Assembly (NCBI GenBank): GCA_017880705.1 | Contig: JADGRS010000107.1 | Span: 1 to 8,965, forward strand | DNA: 8,965 bases | Origin: Burkholderiales bacterium | Lineage (GTDB): Bacteria > Pseudomonadota > Gammaproteobacteria > Burkholderiales > Usitatibacteraceae | Reading direction: 5' to 3' | Shown: one piece after another, positions 6,740 to 8,965 of the stretch | Layout: every line of letters begins with the position of its first letter | Numbering within the stretch: position 1 is the stretch's first letter | Translations under genes and position numbers: made by a program | The notes under the pieces: generated by a model | Told to the model about the DNA's origin: nothing | The model's database searches: none | The model's input: the letters and a program-made list of their open reading frames with translations, nothing else

Positions 6740-7996
6740 CTAGGCCGCCGACGCGATCTTCTTGCGGGCGTGCTGCGCATCGGCCGCATGCAACGCCGCA
6801 TAAGCCTGGTGCGCCGCCGCCTCCGCCTCGCCGACCTTGATCGGCAGCCCCATGTCCATGAGCACCGAGCCCAGCGCCGAAAGGCACAGCATCACGTTGT
6901 CGGGACGGCACGAGTACCCCATGAGCCCGAAGCGCCAGATCTTGCCCTTGAGCGGGCCCAGGCCCGCGCCGATCTCCAGCGAGAACTCGTTGAGGAGCGT
7001 CTTCCTCACCGCTTCCTCATCGACGCCGGCGGGACACAGAACCGCGTTCATCTGCGGCAGCTGGTAGGGCTCGGCCACGAGGAACTTGAGTCCCATCGCC
7101 TCGAGGCCGGCTTTCAGCGCGAGGTGGTGGCGGCGGTGGCGCGCCCAGCTTTGCTCGAGGCCTTCCTCCTTGATGAGGAGGAGCGCCTCGTGCAGCGCGA
7201 AGAGCGAGTTGGTGGGCGCCGTGTGGTGATACGTGCGGTTGGTCGCGCCCCAGTAGCTGCTGAGCAGGTTCATGTCCATGAACCAGCTGTGGATCTTGTC
7301 CTTGCGGCTCCTCACGTGCTCGACCGCGCGCTCCGAGAACGACACCGGCGACAGCCCCGGCGTGCACGACAGGCACTTCTGGCTCGCCGAGTAGATCGCG
7401 TCGATGCCCCACTCGTCCGTGCGCACCGGGGTGCCGCCGAGGGACGTGACCGCGTCCACGATCGTCATGGCGCCGTGCTTGCGCGCGATTTGCGCGAGCG
7501 CCTTCGCGTCCGACTGCGCGCCCGTGGAGGTCTCGGCATGCACGAACGCGAGGATCTTCGCGTCGGGATGCTTCTTGAACGCATCCTCGACTTTCTGCGG
7601 GTCGACCGGCTTGCCCCACTCGTCGTCGACGACGACCGCGACGCCGCCGCAGCGCTCCACGTTCTCGAGCATGCGGCCGCCGAAGACGCCGTTCCTGCAC
7701 ACGATCACCTTCATGCCCGGCGTCACCAGGTTCACGAAGCAGTACTCCATGCCGACCGAACCGGGCCCGGATACCGGAAACGTGAGCGCGTTGTCCGTCT
7801 GGTAGACGTAGCGCAGGAGCGACTTCAGCTCCTCCATCATCTCGACGAACACCGGGTCGAGATAGCCGATCGCGGGCTGGCTCATCGTCGTGAGCACGCG
7901 CGGATGGATCTCGGTCGGGCCGGGCCCCATCAAGGTGCGCTGCGGCGGATGGAACGAGGTGATCTTCTTCGTGGCGTTCAGCTGCTTGAGAGTCAT
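6740..7996 (-). CDS. Class V aminotransferase, alanine/serine-glyoxylate aminotransferase type
   Basis: This PLP enzyme is of the AGT/SPT/SGAT group, which moves an amino group from alanine or serine to glyoxylate (or pyruvate). The 418-residue cytosolic protein shows LMGPGPTEIHPRVL at 22-35, the PLP phosphate-side segment SGPGS at 76-80, ETSTGA at 155-160, the cofactor Asp181 in IVDAVTSLGG, the Schiff-base Lys207 in SASQKCLSCTPG, and the carboxylate-binding Arg355 in WRFGLMG. Substrate choice cannot be read from these motifs. The family is usually about 390 residues; the excess is roughly 15-20 residues at the start and an Ala-rich tail after 388. ATG at 7996 follows TAGGA, whose TAG is the ttcA stop, with 7 bases between AGGA and the ATG. 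No intrinsic terminator is evident after its stop. Confidence 0.93.
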   Translation of the reverse strand: MTLKQLNATKKITSFHPPQRTLMGPGPTEIHPRVLTTMSQPAIGYLDPVFVEMMEELKSLLRYVYQTDNALTFPVSGPGSVGMEYCFVNLVTPGMKVIVCRNGVFGGRMLENVERCGGVAVVVDDEWGKPVDPQKVEDAFKKHPDAKILAFVHAETSTGAQSDAKALAQIARKHGAMTIVDAVTSLGGTPVRTDEWGIDAIYSASQKCLSCTPGLSPVSFSERAVEHVRSRKDKIHSWFMDMNLLSSYWGATNRTYHHTAPTNSLFALHEALLLIKEEGLEQSWARHRRHHLALKAGLEAMGLKFLVAEPYQLPQMNAVLCPAGVDEEAVRKTLLNEFSLEIGAGLGPLKGKIWRFGLMGYSCRPDNVMLCLSALGSVLMDMGLPIKVGEAEAAAHQAYAALHAADAQHARKKIASAA

Positions 7997-8005
7997 TGAA
8001 AAATC

Positions 8006-8866
8006 CTAGGGTCGATGGCGCGAGATACGTCGCACGAGATGGATCGGTTCGGTCTTGGGCTCGTTCGTCGCGGCGATCTTCGTGAAATCGAATTGCGAGC
8101 GGTCGAGGAGATGCGAGGGGGTAATGTTCGCGAGGGCGGTGAAGATCGATTCCACGCGCCCGGGATGCTGCTTCTCCCAGTCGCGAAGCATCGCCTTCAC
8201 CTGCGCTCTCTGCAGTTGCTCCTGCGAGCCGCACAGGTCGCAGGGGATGATGGGGAATTCGCGCAGCGCCGAGTACGCTTCGAGATCGCGCTCTTCCACG
8301 TACGCGAGGGGACGGATGACCACGTGCCTGCCGTCGTCGGAGACGAGCTTGGGCGGCATGGTCTTCAGCTTTCCCCCGTGGAACAGGTTCAGGAAGAAGG
8401 TCTCGAGGATGTCGTCGCGATGGTGGCCCAGCGCGATCTTCGTCGCGCCGAGCTCTCCCGCGAGGCGATAGAGCACGCCGCGGCGCAGGCGCGAGCACAG
8501 GCCGCACATCGTCTTTCCCTCGGGGATGACGCGCTTCACGACGCTGTAAGTGTCCTGCACCTCGACGCGGAACGGCACGCCGAGCGAAGCAAGGTAGTCG
8601 GGGAGCACGTGCGCCGGAAATCCGGGGTGGCGCTGGTCGAGGTTCACCGCCACGAGATCGAACGGCGCCGGCGACTTCGCGCGAAGCCGCATCAGCACGT
8701 CGAGCAGCGCATAGCTGTCCTTGCCGCCCGAGAGGCACACCATCACCTTGTCGCCGGCGTCGATCATCGAGAAGTCGGCGATGGCTTCGCCCACCAGGCG
8801 GCGCAGCCGCTTGGCGAGCTTGGCGCCTTCGAAGTCCGACTTGCGGGTATCGGGCAGGGTGCTCAC
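8006..8866 (-). CDS. ttcA: tRNA 2-thiocytidine(32) synthetase TtcA
   Basis: TtcA thiolates cytidine 32 in the anticodon loop of certain tRNAs, using ATP and a [4Fe-4S] cluster. The 286-residue protein has the PP-loop SGGKDS at 46-51, the [11 protein letters not shown] motif with cluster cysteines Cys121 and Cys124, the [18 protein letters not shown] segment at 145-162, and the third cluster cysteine Cys212 in CDLCGSQ. All key residues are present. The related TilS lacks this cysteine set. The start is GTG at 8866, supported by AAGG 7 bases upstream that overlaps the stop of the preceding short-chain dehydrogenase (TAAGG). The gap to the aminotransferase after it is 9 bases, so the three genes are probably one transcript. 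Confidence 0.97.
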   Translation of the reverse strand: MSTLPDTRKSDFEGAKLAKRLRRLVGEAIADFSMIDAGDKVMVCLSGGKDSYALLDVLMRLRAKSPAPFDLVAVNLDQRHPGFPAHVLPDYLASLGVPFRVEVQDTYSVVKRVIPEGKTMCGLCSRLRRGVLYRLAGELGATKIALGHHRDDILETFFLNLFHGGKLKTMPPKLVSDDGRHVVIRPLAYVEERDLEAYSALREFPIIPCDLCGSQEQLQRAQVKAMLRDWEKQHPGRVESIFTALANITPSHLLDRSQFDFTKIAATNEPKTEPIHLVRRISRHRP

Positions 8867-8875
8867 TCGAGTGCC

Positions 8876-8965
8876 TTAGAGGTGGATGCCGCGCCCGCCG
8901 TCGACCGCGAGGATCTGCCCGGTGACGAACGGCGCGTCGAAAAGGAGGTATTTTACCGCGCCTGC
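8876..8965 (-). CDS. C-terminus of a short-chain dehydrogenase/reductase (partial)
   Basis: The last 29 codons are present, ending in TAA at 8878-8876. The translation contains VKYLL, then APFVTGQILAVDGGRGIHL. The (F)VTGQxLxVDGG signature is the standard C-terminal end of classical SDR enzymes, which are NAD(P)H-dependent oxidoreductases. Next to ttcA in betaproteobacteria I would expect a pteridine reductase/FolM-like member, but that is gene-order memory, not something this fragment proves. It is the first gene seen of the leftward operon and continues beyond the window. Confidence 0.85.
   Translation of the reverse strand, partial: AGAVKYLLFDAPFVTGQILAVDGGRGIHL

Noticed and set aside
6499..6801. 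100-codon minus-strand frame across the repeat region and the end of the aminotransferase gene
   Set aside because: It overlaps the real aminotransferase gene in another frame, crosses both arms of the inverted repeat, and is Arg/Ser-rich with no supported start.

Overview
The window is about two-thirds GC, gene-dense and bacterial. Its gene content points to a betaproteobacterium. The main markers are an S-adenosylhomocysteine (SAH) riboswitch in front of ahcY with metF nearby, a TtcA of the Fe-S type next to the end of a short-chain dehydrogenase, and an MgtE transporter with a TTG start. The lineage is an inference from gene order and sequence style. No phylogenetic test was possible.

Layout, left to right. 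(1) Positions 1-55 hold the first 18 codons of a leftward gene, possibly a glutathione S-transferase relative. It diverges from ahcY across a regulatory region of about 240 bp. (2) Positions 101-3473 are a rightward methyl-cycle unit: promoter, SAH riboswitch with a competing hairpin, ahcY, a secreted alpha/beta hydrolase, and metF. ahcY and the hydrolase overlap by one base and the hydrolase and metF are 4 bases apart, so one SAH-responsive transcript probably serves all three. AhcY removes SAH and releases homocysteine. MetF makes the 5-methyl-THF used to remethylate homocysteine. The hydrolase has no obvious place in that cycle. (3) Positions 3482-6198 are a second rightward group: mgtE (Mg2+ transport), a small exported SH3-like protein and an exported M48 zinc metalloprotease. 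The last two overlap by 4 bases and look like an envelope pair. (4) Positions 6199-6739 carry no convincing gene. The stretch lies between convergent gene groups and is full of imperfect direct and inverted repeats. (5) Positions 6740-8965 are a leftward operon, transcribed in the order short-chain dehydrogenase C-terminus, ttcA, class V aminotransferase (alanine/serine-glyoxylate type). Both gaps are 9 bases, and each downstream ribosome-binding site overlaps the preceding stop codon.

Most of the window is ordinary housekeeping. The parts worth a second look are the ahcY leader, where a 13-bp hairpin would unpair the 3' strand of the riboswitch pseudoknot, and the repeat-rich gap at 6199-6739, whose strongest element is an inverted repeat with arms of 35-39 bases. 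I see no phage, CRISPR array, tRNA, rRNA, transposase or defence system.
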